Assembly: GCA_050049355.1 (NCBI GenBank)
Contig: JASFWK010000002.1
Coordinates: forward strand, 3,869 to 67,868
DNA from: JASFWK01 sp050049355
Lineage (GTDB): Bacteria > Chloroflexota > Anaerolineae > B4-G1 > DUEL01
Direction: 5' to 3'
Length of the DNA stretch: 64,000 bases
Shown here: one piece after another, positions 50,395-61,051 of the stretch
How the letters are laid out: each line of letters opens with the position of its first letter
Position numbering within the stretch: the stretch's first letter is position 1
Notes under the pieces: generated by a model
What the model was told of the DNA's origin: nothing
The model's database searches: none
What the model saw: only the letters and a program-made list of their open reading frames with translations
Made by a program: the position numbers and the translations under genes

Positions 50395-50406
50395 GAAAAT
50401 GTTTTC
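50395..50406. promoter_or_regulatory. Upstream operator box of the ABC/MttB promoter
   Basis: GAAAA-TG-TTTTC, an inverted repeat 11 bp before the -35. Its centre lies 31.5 bp from the centre of the second box at 50427-50437, three helical turns, the same layout as at the regulator gene. Confidence 0.65.
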
Positions 50407-50417
50407 CTAATTTTTCC

Positions 50418-50446
50418 TTGACAAAGGAAATAATTTCTGGTATAAT
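50418..50446 (+). promoter_or_regulatory. Consensus promoter with operator in the spacer, ABC importer operon
   Basis: TTGACA (50418-50423), 17-bp spacer, TATAAT (50441-50446). The spacer carries GGAAATAATTTC (50426-50437), whose core GAAATAATTTC is an inverted repeat. The same word occupies the same place in the promoter of the RpiR-family gene at 59015-59043, so repression by that regulator is very likely. Confidence 0.88.
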
Positions 50447-50452
50447 CTACAG

Positions 50453-51316
50453 GCAGAGGGGTGCTGAACGCAGGAAGAGAACCTGAAAGCGTCGACCCGA
50501 GGGCGAAGCAAGCTCTTCGAGCCGCAGGCGCGGAAGGGTGATCTTTCCCCAAGACCGGGAGTAGCTTCGTTCCCCCTACCTCATCATCGACATCAGAGCC
50601 GTAGATTGATCCTGTACCCTGATGGCCAGAGACTGCCGCAGCAGAGACTGGCCGATTCACCAGTTTCCTGTCCCAGGACGAGTTCCCGGTATCGGGGGAA
50701 ACTTGCTCCGCCTATGTCTCATGGAGCAATCGGCCTTTCGACCCACCCTGCCGCGTCTGGTCCTCCTCCGCCGTATGGAATCCCCAGTTTGACCGCAGTG
50801 TGGTCATTGCCCCTCTTACTAGTGGAGCACCGATTCGAACCACGACAGCGTGGGACTGGCCAAGGGATCTGGAACCGCGAAAAGCCTTTCGGCTCAAATC
50901 ACGATCCGCAGACTCGGTGGACGCCGAGATGGATTCAGCTCTTTGACAGCGGAATCTGTGAATGAAGTGACCTCCGGCCGCCTCTCGTCTTGCTCTCTGT
51001 CCTCAATAGCACTGTAGTTCCACCGGAAGTGGAAGAAGGGGGCAACTCCGGGCCGAGTTTCTGCCATCGCCGGTCGGGCGGAGGTCGCAAGCTGCCCTGA
51101 CTGCTCATCTGGACTCAAGAAGTCTTATCGCTAGAGAATGGGGGCGCGTTGTCAGACCGTTGAGTGTCTTTGGCGACTTACCTCTCCTGAAAGCGCAGGC
51201 CAGGACTCTCCAACGAAATTCGCCGAAGAAAGGAGGTGACACAGCAGACAATCGACCTCGGCCGAAGAGAATGCCCATGACAAACAAGAAGGAATCCATA
51301 CAGGGAGGAAAGAAGG
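50453..51316 (+). other. Long untranslated leader of the ABC importer operon
   Basis: About 860 nt separate the predicted transcription start from the first gene. The first 140 nt contain several small hairpins in a row: CAGG/CCTG near 50470, GCTC/GAGC near 50511, GGAAGG/CTTTCC near 50533 and GGGA/TTCC near 50560. The ORFs inside have no family features. It could hold a structured regulatory RNA, but I could not match it to a known riboswitch, T-box or intron. Confidence 0.5.
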
Positions 51317-53005
<1,689 letters not shown>

Positions 53006-53023
53006 CCGGCAACCCCGAATCGA

Positions 53024-53071
53024 GGTGGGGTAGATTGATGTACTCAATCCGAGACGCCAATCTACCCCACC
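53024..53071 (+). terminator. Strong intercistronic stem-loop
   Basis: GGTGGGGTAGATTG (53024-53037) pairs perfectly with CAATCTACCCCACC (53058-53071) around a 20-nt loop, 18 bp after the binding-protein stop. There is no long T run after it. Such structures often limit transcription into the permease genes or protect the upstream message, giving more binding protein than permease. It could be a partial terminator. The rest of 53006-53220 is empty. Confidence 0.65.
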
Positions 53072-53220
53072 CACTTTCATTCCGCTTGAGTAGAGCCCAG
53101 ACGCCTCGAGAGACAGCAGTGGTATCACACGTGGTCGGCGGAGGGGTCGCCGCCAGCTGACCGAGTCTCTCCCACTTTGCTCAAACTCGAGGCTTCAGAC
53201 CCACTTGGAGTATTGCGAGT

Positions 53221-54231
53221 ATGCGTGCTGTCAAGATCCTGGAACGCACCTTAGCAGCGATCCCAATCATGTTCGCCGTGGCAATCGTGGTGTTCTTATT
53301 CATGCGCTTGATGCCCGGCGACCCCGTAGATATCATGATGGGACAGGACGGGGCTGTGTCCGCTGGTGAGATGGAGCAGCTGCGTCATGAGTTTCATCTG
53401 GATGAGCCCCTATCCAAGCAACTATGGTTGTTCTTGAAAGGCGCCGTTCGTGGGGATCTGGGCTACTCATACGTCCAGAAACGACCGGTTACCGAACTCA
53501 TCATGGAGCGTCTACCGGCGACCATGGAGCTTGCCGGGGGAGCTCTCCTCTTCGGCCTCACAGTTGCTGTGCCCATCGGCATCTTTTCCGCCGTACGACA
53601 GAACTCCTTGCTGGATCGCCTCAGTATGGCAGGAGCCTTCTTGGGCATCTCCATGCCCGCGTTCTGGTTGGGAGTCATGTTGATGTTGCTGTTCTCCGTA
53701 CGCCTTGGCTGGCTCCCCGTCCGCGGCCGCCTGCCATACGGTCTGGGTCTGGAAAGGATTACCGGTCTATATGTGATTGACAGCCTACTGACGAGAAACT
53801 GGGCAGCGCTGAGAGCCAGCTTGAAACACCTGGTTCTGCCTTCGGTCAGTCTGGGAGCGTCGGTGGCAGCCATCGTGGCCCGAGTGCTTCGCTCCAGCAT
53901 GGTGGAAGCCCTCCGGCAAGACTACGTCACGCTGGCGCGGGCCAAAGGACAGATAGAGTTCACGGTTGTGGTAAAACATGCCCTGCGCAACGCTCTGATC
54001 CCCACAGTGACGGTCGTAGGCCTCCAGGTCGGATCACTCCTGGGCGGCAACATGATCGTGGAAACCGTCTTCGGCTGGCCGGGGTTGGGCCGTCTGGTGG
54101 TCGCTGCGATCTTCCAGCGCGACTTCCCACTGGTGCAGGGCGCCGTGATGATCTATGCTCTTACCTACGTCACAGCCAACCTCATCGTGGATGTTCTGTA
54201 TACCTACTTGAATCCAAAGATAGCACTTTAG
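53221..54231 (+). CDS. Dipeptide-type ABC transporter permease (DppB-like)
   Basis: A 336-residue permease with about six membrane helices. The N-terminus MFAVAIVVFLFMRLMPGDPVDIMMG is the standard DppB/OppB opening (RLMPGDP). The cytoplasmic EAA-type loop YVTLARAKGQIEFTVVVKHALRNALIP is near residue 240, where the ATPases dock. A weak GGAG lies upstream of ATG 53221. It pairs with the DppC-like permease 29 nt downstream. Confidence 0.92.
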   Translation: MRAVKILERTLAAIPIMFAVAIVVFLFMRLMPGDPVDIMMGQDGAVSAGEMEQLRHEFHLDEPLSKQLWLFLKGAVRGDLGYSYVQKRPVTELIMERLPATMELAGGALLFGLTVAVPIGIFSAVRQNSLLDRLSMAGAFLGISMPAFWLGVMLMLLFSVRLGWLPVRGRLPYGLGLERITGLYVIDSLLTRNWAALRASLKHLVLPSVSLGASVAAIVARVLRSSMVEALRQDYVTLARAKGQIEFTVVVKHALRNALIPTVTVVGLQVGSLLGGNMIVETVFGWPGLGRLVVAAIFQRDFPLVQGAVMIYALTYVTANLIVDVLYTYLNPKIAL

Positions 54232-54260
54232 GGCAGACCTGATAGCTCTCGAGGATTGCG

Positions 54261-55196
54261 ATGAAGACATCTATCCGTGCGGAAACTCCTTGGGCGCGCT
54301 TGACTTATGCGTGGGGCATCCGTTTCCGCGTCCTGCGCCAGAACCTCGTAGATCTCTTGCGGGAGTTATGGCTGCGCCCTCTTGTCCTGCTGGCCGGCAT
54401 CATCGTCCTGGCCTACCTTCTGGCAGCCATTCTCGCTCCCCAACTCACATCCCACGATCCCTTCCTGGGCAACCTGCGGGAACGTCTCCGCCCCCCGTCA
54501 TGGGAAGAGGGTGGGACCGCGACCTATCCGCTGGGGACAGATGACCAGGGGCGCGATCTCCTCACTCGCATCATCTTTGGTTCTCGCATCTCCCTGGGGG
54601 TGGGAGTTCTCTCGGTAGCAATCTCGGTCTTGGTGGGGACTACTCTGGGCGCTCTGTCCGGCTACTATCGCGGCATCTTGGACCAGATCCTCTCCCGCTT
54701 CGCCGATCTGCTGCTCTCCTTCCCATTCCTCATCTTCGCCATCGGAGTTATGGCTGTCCTGGGACCTGGGTTCACGAACCTGATCATGGCACTCACCTTC
54801 AAGGGCTGGGTCGAGTTCTTCCGGCTCGTACGGGGAGAGATGATGTCGGAGAAGACCAAGGAATACGTCGAGGCGGCCAGGATGGCGGGCCAATCTCACC
54901 CAGCCATAATCGCCAGTGAGATCTTGCCCAACATCATCCAATCTGTCTTCGTTCTGGGTACCCTCCGCATGGGCTACATGATCATCATGGAGGCCAGCTT
55001 GAGCTTCCTGGGTCTAGGAATCCAGCCCCCAGAGCCAGCATGGGGCTCCATGGTGGCCGCGGGCCGCGACTACCTGCTTGCAGCCTGGTGGGCCTCCACT
55101 CTGCCGGGGATTGCCATCTTGATCCTCGTCCTATCCATCAACACCTTCGGCGAGGGGATTCGGGACATCCTGGACCCCCGGCTGAGGATCGAGTAG
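54261..55196 (+). CDS. Dipeptide-type ABC transporter permease (DppC-like)
   Basis: A 311-residue permease. LTSHDPFLGNLRERLRPPS near residue 58 and YPLGTDDQGRDLLTRIIFGSRISL near 90 are standard for DppC/OppC. The ATPase-docking loop YVEAARMAGQSHPAIIASEILPN is near 205. It has five to six membrane helices. It ends 8 nt before the MttB-family gene, with no break in the operon. Confidence 0.92.
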   Translation: MKTSIRAETPWARLTYAWGIRFRVLRQNLVDLLRELWLRPLVLLAGIIVLAYLLAAILAPQLTSHDPFLGNLRERLRPPSWEEGGTATYPLGTDDQGRDLLTRIIFGSRISLGVGVLSVAISVLVGTTLGALSGYYRGILDQILSRFADLLLSFPFLIFAIGVMAVLGPGFTNLIMALTFKGWVEFFRLVRGEMMSEKTKEYVEAARMAGQSHPAIIASEILPNIIQSVFVLGTLRMGYMIIMEASLSFLGLGIQPPEPAWGSMVAAGRDYLLAAWWASTLPGIAILILVLSINTFGEGIRDILDPRLRIE

Positions 55197-55204
55197 GGGG
55201 CTAA

Positions 55205-56656
55205 ATGCCAGGGTTCGATCGAAAAGGCTCTGACGGTGCGTATCTGCGCACTCTTACCGAGGGCGAGGTGGAGCACATCCACGAAAGTGCCCTCAAGGTC
55301 CTGAGCGAGACCGGTATCGTCGTCTGGGATGATGAGGTGTTGACCCTGTTGGCTGATGCGGGATGCCGCGTGGAACGCGAGCAGCGCCACGTCCGCCTAC
55401 CGGCAGCGGTGGTAGGAGACGCGGCGGCTGAAGTCCCGCCCACGGTCACCCTCTACAACCGTCTGGGGGAAGAGGCGATGGCGGTGGGAGCGGGGCCGCT
55501 CTACACACGCACATCGAGCGGAGCCACCGGCATTCTTGACCTGGATACCGGCCAGCGACGGGAGGCCACCTCACAGGATGCGGCCGACGCTGCACGGCTG
55601 GCCGACGCCCTGCCTCGAATTCATGGTGTGAGCACAATGGCGGTGCAGCCGGCCGATGTGCCCGTCGCCACTGTAGACTTACACACGGTGAGGCTTGCTC
55701 TGGCAAACACGATCAAGCCACTTGGATATGTCTGCCTGAATGAGGAACTCGTTGAGCCAGTTCTATCCATGTTCGCTGCGGTGGTAGGAGGAGAAGACGC
55801 CCTGCAAGAGCGTCCCATCCTCACCGCTCTGGCCGAGTCGACTTCCCCCCTGAGGTTCGTGCCCAGCCAATTGGCCGTGGTCCGCGCTTTCGCCACGAGG
55901 GGCCTGCCACTCACACTCCACGCGCATCCCATGGCAGGCCTGACCTCACCGGTGACTTTGGCCGGGGAGCTGGTAATCACCCACGCCGAAGTCCTGGCCC
56001 TGACGACGATCGCCCAGTTGGAGCGGTCGGGCACACCGGTGATCTATGGCATGTCGTCGTCGGTGCCGGACATGCGGAACGGTGCCAATCTATCCGGCGC
56101 CCCGGAGATCGCGTTGCTAGGGGCAGCGGTGGCCCAGCTGGCCAGGCGGGTTGGACTTCCCTCCATCATGAGCACTGGCACCGACGCCCACCGGCCAGGC
56201 CCCCAGGCCGCACTGGAGCGATTGATCACCCTCATGCTCCCGGCGCTGGCCGGCATCGATCTGGTCAACCTATCCACTCTGGAGACCAAGACGACGTTCA
56301 GCCCAGAGCAATTGGTGATCGACGATACCATCCTGAGCATTGTGGAACGATCGTTGCGAGGGATCACTGTAGATGAGGAGACTATGGCCCTCGAACTGAT
56401 CCACAAGATCGGACCCGGCGGCGCTTTTGTTGCCGCGCAACACACGCTCCGGCACTTTCGGGACGAGCTGCTGATCCCGGAGCTGATCAGCCGTGAGCCA
56501 CGGAGGTCTTGGCAGGCGTCCGGCAAGCCGGACATGCGAGCACGAGCTCGGAAGAAGGCTCGGCGCATCCTCGCAGAGCATCATCCGCCGAGACTGACAG
56601 ATGACGTTGTCAGTCAGCTCGACGAAATCGTGAGAGAGACCAAGAAACAGACGTGA
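55205..56656 (+). CDS. MttB-family (trimethylamine methyltransferase superfamily) protein, no pyrrolysine
   Basis: A 483-residue TIM-barrel methyltransferase. The N-terminal LTEGEVEHIHESALKVLSETG, TSSGATGILDLDTGQRREAT near residue 100 and LSTLETKTTFSPEQLVIDDTIL near 355 are family features. In methylamine-type MttB an amber codon for pyrrolysine sits in the barrel near residue 330. Here the frame is continuous with no internal TAG. Non-pyrrolysine relatives demethylate glycine betaine, proline betaine or carnitine onto a corrinoid protein. Lying between the permease and ATPase genes of an importer, it very probably acts on the imported solute. Confidence 0.88.
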   Translation: MPGFDRKGSDGAYLRTLTEGEVEHIHESALKVLSETGIVVWDDEVLTLLADAGCRVEREQRHVRLPAAVVGDAAAEVPPTVTLYNRLGEEAMAVGAGPLYTRTSSGATGILDLDTGQRREATSQDAADAARLADALPRIHGVSTMAVQPADVPVATVDLHTVRLALANTIKPLGYVCLNEELVEPVLSMFAAVVGGEDALQERPILTALAESTSPLRFVPSQLAVVRAFATRGLPLTLHAHPMAGLTSPVTLAGELVITHAEVLALTTIAQLERSGTPVIYGMSSSVPDMRNGANLSGAPEIALLGAAVAQLARRVGLPSIMSTGTDAHRPGPQAALERLITLMLPALAGIDLVNLSTLETKTTFSPEQLVIDDTILSIVERSLRGITVDEETMALELIHKIGPGGAFVAAQHTLRHFRDELLIPELISREPRRSWQASGKPDMRARARKKARRILAEHHPPRLTDDVVSQLDEIVRETKKQT

Positions 56657-56783
56657 GGAGAGACTCTGTCGAACAGCAGTCACTGGTGCCAGCTGACCAT
56701 TCCTGAGAGAGGTCACCCGAAGTGATTTCGGTTGACCAAGGAACTGGCGGTTGACTCGCTTGGTGCTAAGGAGGTCCTTTCTA

Positions 56784-57818
56784 GTGAAGAGACAACCCGC
56801 AGATACCACATCTCCTCCTCTGCTGGAGCTGAACGAACTGACCACGATCTTCCCCACCCAGCGGGGCGTGGTGCGAGCAGTCGACGGCATGGACTTCACA
56901 CTTCGGGAAGGCGAGAAACTGGGCATCGTGGGTGAATCTGGATCGGGCAAGAGCGTCACTCTGCTCTCCCTCCTGCGACTGGTGCCCTACCCTGGGGAGA
57001 TCGTTGGCGGCGAGGTGATCTTTCAGGGCAAGGATCTCCTGCAGCAGCCCCGCCGCGAAGTGCGCAAGATCCGAGGAAGAGAGATCGCCATGATCTTTCA
57101 GGATCCCCTGACCACGCTGAACCCGGTCTTTCGCGTCGGCGACCAGATTCGCGAATCGCTGTGCATTCACAACATCGTCTCTCCATCGAGCGGTCGCCTT
57201 GGCCAACTCCTCCACAGAGAGAGAAGAAGCCTCGAATACGAGCGAGTTATCGAGACTATGTCCGATGTCGGCATTCCCTCAGCAGAGACACGGATCAAGA
57301 GCTATCCCCATCAGTTCTCTGGGGGAATGCAGCAGCGAGTCATTATCGCCATTGCCTTGTCCTGCGAACCACGTCTCCTCCTGGCCGATGAGCCGACGAC
57401 CGCCTTGGATGTGACGATTCAGGCCCAGATCATTGACTTGCTGAACAAGATCAACCGGGAACACGGCACCAGCATCATCCTGGTCGCGCACAACATTGGG
57501 CTGGTAGCTGAATTCTGTGAGTCCGTCGTCGTGATGTACGCCGGCTGGATGATGGAGAAGGGCAGCGTGGACCAGGTGATCGATGACCCTAGACATCCCT
57601 ACACCCAAGGACTGCTCCGCTGTCTGCCCCGTATCACGGGGGAGCGCAAGAAGATCTATCCCATCCCGGGCGTCGTTCCGGACTTGGCCAAACTGCCACC
57701 TGGGTGCCCCTTCTCCCCGCGCTGCGATCAAGAGATGCCCGAATGTCGTTCGAATAGATCCTTCCCTTTCGTCGAACTCGAAGAGGGACGCCAGGTGCGT
57801 TGTCTTCTGTACGAGTAG
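56784..57818 (+). CDS. Dipeptide-type ABC transporter ATPase (DppD-like)
   Basis: A 344-residue ATPase. Walker A is GESGSGKSVTLLSLLRL near residue 47, the signature is FSGGMQQRVIIAIALS, and Walker B is LLLADEPTTALDVTIQAQI. The C-terminal oligopeptide/dipeptide extension has a Cys-rich site (CPFSPRCDQEMPEC), as in DppD/OppD. GTG 56784 is selected because AAGGAGGT lies at 56768-56775; the longer frame is rejected. Confidence 0.92.
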   Translation: MKRQPADTTSPPLLELNELTTIFPTQRGVVRAVDGMDFTLREGEKLGIVGESGSGKSVTLLSLLRLVPYPGEIVGGEVIFQGKDLLQQPRREVRKIRGREIAMIFQDPLTTLNPVFRVGDQIRESLCIHNIVSPSSGRLGQLLHRERRSLEYERVIETMSDVGIPSAETRIKSYPHQFSGGMQQRVIIAIALSCEPRLLLADEPTTALDVTIQAQIIDLLNKINREHGTSIILVAHNIGLVAEFCESVVVMYAGWMMEKGSVDQVIDDPRHPYTQGLLRCLPRITGERKKIYPIPGVVPDLAKLPPGCPFSPRCDQEMPECRSNRSFPFVELEEGRQVRCLLYE

Positions 57819-57846
57819 GCCACCGTCCGGATGGAGAGTGTGAGAC

Positions 57847-58926
57847 ATGATTGAGGAACGCAGTGAGGCTTGCTCCTCCCTGCCACTGGTTGAGGCCAGA
57901 GGGATAAAGAAGTACTTCCCAATTCGCCGCAGCTTCTTGACGAAGCTCCTGACCCGCCAAGGGGAGCAAACGGTCAAGGCGGTTGACGGGGTGGATCTCA
58001 AGATATATTCAGGGGAGACCCTGGGACTGGTTGGAGAGTCGGGCTGCGGGAAGACCACGCTTGGGCGTGTCCTAAGTCGCCTATGCGTACCGACCGCTGG
58101 GGAAGTACTCTTTCAGGGCAAGAGCATTCACAGTAGCAACTCGGCCCAGGAGATCGCCGCCGTGATGGCAGACGCCACACCAGAGGACGAGGAGGATTGG
58201 GATCTCGTCAGATTCTATCGCTATACTCAAATGATCTTTCAGAATCCATACTCATCGCTGAACCCTCGCAAGACAGTGCGACAGATCGTCTCAGTGCCGC
58301 TGAAGAACCGGGGAATCAGAGGGCTCCAGAACCTGGAGAGAGAGGTCGCCTACCTGCTGCAGCGAGTGGGCATCCCCGAGCGCCGCATGGATGTCTACCC
58401 CCACCAGTTCAGCGGCGGGCAGCGGCAGCGCATCGGTATTGCTCGGGCACTCGCCATGCGGCCCAAGTTCATCGTCTGTGATGAGCCGGTCTCCGCTCTC
58501 GATGTCTCCATCCAGGCTCAGGTGATCAACCTGCTGGATGAACTGCAAGAAGAATTCAACCTGACGTATCTCTTCATTGCCCACGATCTGAGCGTGGTCC
58601 GCTACGTGAGTGACCGTGTGGCAATCATGTACCTTGGGAAGATCGTAGAGGAAGGGCCAACCGATGAGGTATTCGCACACCCAGTCCACCCCTATACCCA
58701 GGCGCTCATGGCCGCTGTGCCGGTCGTGGATAAGGCCGCGCGTCGCAAGCGAATCATCTTAGAGGGAACCGTACCTAGCCCTATTGACCCACCCACTGGC
58801 TGTCGTTTCCACCCCCGCTGCTTTGCCACGCGCGGAGATATCTGCCAAGAACAAGAACCAACGCTCATAACCGTGAGCGAAGGCCATCAGACTGCTTGCC
58901 ACCGTGTTGGTCACAGAGCGGCGTAG
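57847..58926 (+). CDS. Dipeptide-type ABC transporter ATPase (DppF-like)
   Basis: A 359-residue ATPase, second of the pair. Walker A is GESGCGKTTLGRVLSRL near residue 60, the signature FSGGQRQRIGIARALAM, and Walker B is FIVCDEPVSALDVSIQAQV. The C-terminal Cys-containing extension is CRFHPRCFATRGDIC. Relative to typical DppF it carries an insert of about 25 residues between the A loop and the Q loop (SNSAQEIAAVMADATPEDEE). It ends the transporter half of the locus. Confidence 0.91.
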   Translation: MIEERSEACSSLPLVEARGIKKYFPIRRSFLTKLLTRQGEQTVKAVDGVDLKIYSGETLGLVGESGCGKTTLGRVLSRLCVPTAGEVLFQGKSIHSSNSAQEIAAVMADATPEDEEDWDLVRFYRYTQMIFQNPYSSLNPRKTVRQIVSVPLKNRGIRGLQNLEREVAYLLQRVGIPERRMDVYPHQFSGGQRQRIGIARALAMRPKFIVCDEPVSALDVSIQAQVINLLDELQEEFNLTYLFIAHDLSVVRYVSDRVAIMYLGKIVEEGPTDEVFAHPVHPYTQALMAAVPVVDKAARRKRIILEGTVPSPIDPPTGCRFHPRCFATRGDICQEQEPTLITVSEGHQTACHRVGHRAA

Positions 58927-58991
58927 GCCAGAACATGCCGCCTCCACTGTCCTAGTGCCAGAGATAAATCAGCCTCTTGTTCCGATTGGGC

Positions 58992-59004
58992 GGAAAGAAT
59001 TTCC
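58992..59004. promoter_or_regulatory. Upstream operator box of the RpiR-family gene
   Basis: GGAAA-GAA-TTTCC, an inverted repeat 10 bp before the -35. Its centre is 31 bp from the centre of the spacer box at 59024-59034, matching the spacing of the two boxes at 50395-50437. Confidence 0.7.
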
Positions 59005-59014
59005 CGAGACAGCC

Positions 59015-59043
59015 TTGACATTGGAAATAATTTCTGTTACAAT
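59015..59043 (+). promoter_or_regulatory. Promoter with spacer operator, RpiR-family gene
   Basis: TTGACA (59015-59020), 17-bp spacer, TACAAT (59038-59043). The spacer holds GGAAATAATTTC (59023-59034), the same 12 bases as in the promoter at 50418-50446 and at the same distance from the -35. This suggests autoregulation. Confidence 0.87.
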
Positions 59044-59062
59044 AGCCGCGGAGGGGGAGACG

Positions 59063-59932
59063 GTGAATGACGATAAGGAAGTCTTGCTGGAGATCAAGAG
59101 ACTACTGCCGATGCTGCCTGATCAAGAGCGCAAGGTAGGAGAGTACATCCTGAGGCACCCCCGCGAGACCATTGAGTATCCCATTACTACACTGGCCGAG
59201 GCGTGCGGGGCGAGCACCACAACGATATCGCGCTTCTGCCGTCGGTTGAGCGTCGGAGGGTATCGGGGCCTCAAGATCGAGCTGGCCAAGAGGCTGGGCT
59301 CACCAGAGACGCTCACGTACGTCGAGTTTCAGCCGGGCGATACCCTGGCAAAGATGACGGAGAAGATCTTCACCCTCAACATTCAAGCCCTCCGCGACAC
59401 ACAGAAGACCCTTGATCTGGCCGCTCTCGAACAGGTCGTGGAAAGTATGCTGGGGGCCCAGCGCGTGGATATCTACGCCATAGGCGGTGCCGGCATTGCT
59501 GCCCGCGAACTCCATTTCAAATGCATGCAGCTGGGCATCACTGCCAATGCTTTCCTGGACTCACAGATGCAGGTCATGTCTGCCGCTGCTCTGACGCCCG
59601 ATGATGTCGGAATCGGTATCTCCCACACCGGAATGCAGCAACACGTCGCCAAGGCGCTGCAGCTGGCCAACGACGGCGGGGCCACCACCATTGCTATGAC
59701 GAGCTACCCTGGCTCGGCCGTGGCCGAAGCAGCTGACATCGCCCTCTACACGGCCGCGCTGGCAATGGACACTTCCTACATATCGCCCAGCGTGCGCAAC
59801 GCCCAGCTGGCTCTGGTTGATGTTATCTACGAAGCCCTGCTGATTAAAGTGAGGGAACCAGCGTCCGAGAAGATGGCAAAGGTGGCAAAGGCCATCTCCG
59901 ATCACGTGACTGGGTCGAATCCAATAGAGTAG
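59063..59932 (+). CDS. RpiR/MurR family transcriptional regulator
   Basis: A 289-residue regulator. An N-terminal helix-turn-helix (TTLAEACGASTTTISRFCRRLSVGGYRGLKIEL, residues 43-75) is followed by a SIS sugar-phosphate-binding domain (DIYAIGGAGIAARELHFKCMQLG, then GIGISHTGMQQHVAKALQLAND). GTG 59063 follows GGAGGGGGA; the longer open frame begins before the promoter and is rejected. SIS domains of this family normally sense phosphosugars, so the effector may be a sugar-phosphate-like or other anionic metabolite. The paired operators at 50395-50437 and 58992-59034 are its probable targets. Confidence 0.9.
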   Translation: MNDDKEVLLEIKRLLPMLPDQERKVGEYILRHPRETIEYPITTLAEACGASTTTISRFCRRLSVGGYRGLKIELAKRLGSPETLTYVEFQPGDTLAKMTEKIFTLNIQALRDTQKTLDLAALEQVVESMLGAQRVDIYAIGGAGIAARELHFKCMQLGITANAFLDSQMQVMSAAALTPDDVGIGISHTGMQQHVAKALQLANDGGATTIAMTSYPGSAVAEAADIALYTAALAMDTSYISPSVRNAQLALVDVIYEALLIKVREPASEKMAKVAKAISDHVTGSNPIE

Positions 59933-59959
59933 GCCTTCAGACTGCCCAGGGGAGACATC

Positions 59960-61042
59960 ATGCGCAAGTACCTCACATTGACACTCAATGGCAATCATCA
60001 TTCCGTCGGGCAGCAACACGGGTGGGCGGTCAAGAAACTGCGCCCCCTGATCGCCGAGGCCATCGAGACGCGTCTTGACGAACTCGAACAGGACGGACCC
60101 GACGCCCGCTTTGAGACGTTGGTGCGGGAAACCCGTGAAGCCATGGAGGTTTACAGCCCCCCCACAATGGACCTGATCCGTGGGCAGGCCAAGGCATTGG
60201 AGTTCGATTTCGACATCTTGCTCCGCTACAACCTCGTGACCTTCCTCCGTGATGAGTTGGTGATCCGTAAGCATACAGGCGGGGGGTGCACGACCTGGGC
60301 CGCCACAGGGGCAGCCACTGCCAGCGGCCAACCCGTTCTGGCCAAGAACCGCGATTCCCGGCCGCAGCACATCTCCCTGCAGATCGTGGTTCGTACCAGG
60401 CCCGAGTCTGGGTATCGCCACGTCGATGTTGGCAGCGCTGGCAGCCCGGGCGTCTTCTCTGCCGGCATCAACGAGACCGGCCTGGCCGTCGCCGACACCC
60501 ACGTCCACTCCACTGACCTGGGTCCCGGTCTGCCCACCTACGCACTCATGATGCACATCCTGGAGGAGCACAGCGATGTCTCCTCAGCGATAGACTACCT
60601 CCGCTCGGTGCCCCGGCTGGGGCGAAACAACCTCATCCTGGCCGACGCTCACGGCCACGTGGCCGTCTTTGAGAGCGGCCACAGCCGCTATGGCCTCTTC
60701 GAGATCCACGATGGTACGCTGGTGAACGCGAATCATTTCGTCAGTAGCCAACTGCGAGATTGCTTCGTGGAGCTCAATCCCCCAGAAATGAAGGGCAATT
60801 CAGTTCAGCGCTACGAAAAAGCGACCCGGGAATTGGACGCCGCTCTCGGTCGAATTGACGTCCCCTTCGCCCAGAGGTTGATGGCTACCCACGATGGACC
60901 ACTGCCCTCGATCTGTCGCCATCCAAAGGCGAATCGCAAGACCGCCACGATCTCTGCGAGTGTCTTTTCGCCCTCACAACGGACGATGCTATTCTGCCAC
61001 GGGCTTCCGTGCCAAGGGCGCTACGACGCCTTCTCGGTGTAG
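59960..61042 (+). CDS. C45 family autoproteolytic acyltransferase/hydrolase
   Basis: A 360-residue Ntn-hydrolase of the acyl-CoA:6-aminopenicillanic-acid acyltransferase group. The predicted nucleophile is Cys110 in GGGCTTWAATG, exposed by self-cleavage between Gly109 and Cys110. Asn in VLAKNRDS near 127 and the GINETGLAVADTHVHS segment support the fold. Such enzymes cleave or form amide bonds of N-acyl amino acids or small peptides. ATG follows AGGGGAG. Neighbours suggest it removes an N-acyl group from an imported compound. Confidence 0.88.
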   Translation: MRKYLTLTLNGNHHSVGQQHGWAVKKLRPLIAEAIETRLDELEQDGPDARFETLVRETREAMEVYSPPTMDLIRGQAKALEFDFDILLRYNLVTFLRDELVIRKHTGGGCTTWAATGAATASGQPVLAKNRDSRPQHISLQIVVRTRPESGYRHVDVGSAGSPGVFSAGINETGLAVADTHVHSTDLGPGLPTYALMMHILEEHSDVSSAIDYLRSVPRLGRNNLILADAHGHVAVFESGHSRYGLFEIHDGTLVNANHFVSSQLRDCFVELNPPEMKGNSVQRYEKATRELDAALGRIDVPFAQRLMATHDGPLPSICRHPKANRKTATISASVFSPSQRTMLFCHGLPCQGRYDAFSV

Positions 61043-61051
61043 AACTGCGGG

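Noticed and set aside
50453..50620. Cobalamin riboswitch, T-box or group II intron in the leader
   Set aside because: None of the conserved motifs of these classes was found, although local hairpins exist.
50606..50965. A 119-codon ORF in the ABC operon leader
   Set aside because: No ribosome site, no family similarity and a composition unlike the neighbouring genes.
55205..56656. Possible pyrrolysine-containing MttB
   Set aside because: The frame runs the full length without an internal amber codon at the expected position.
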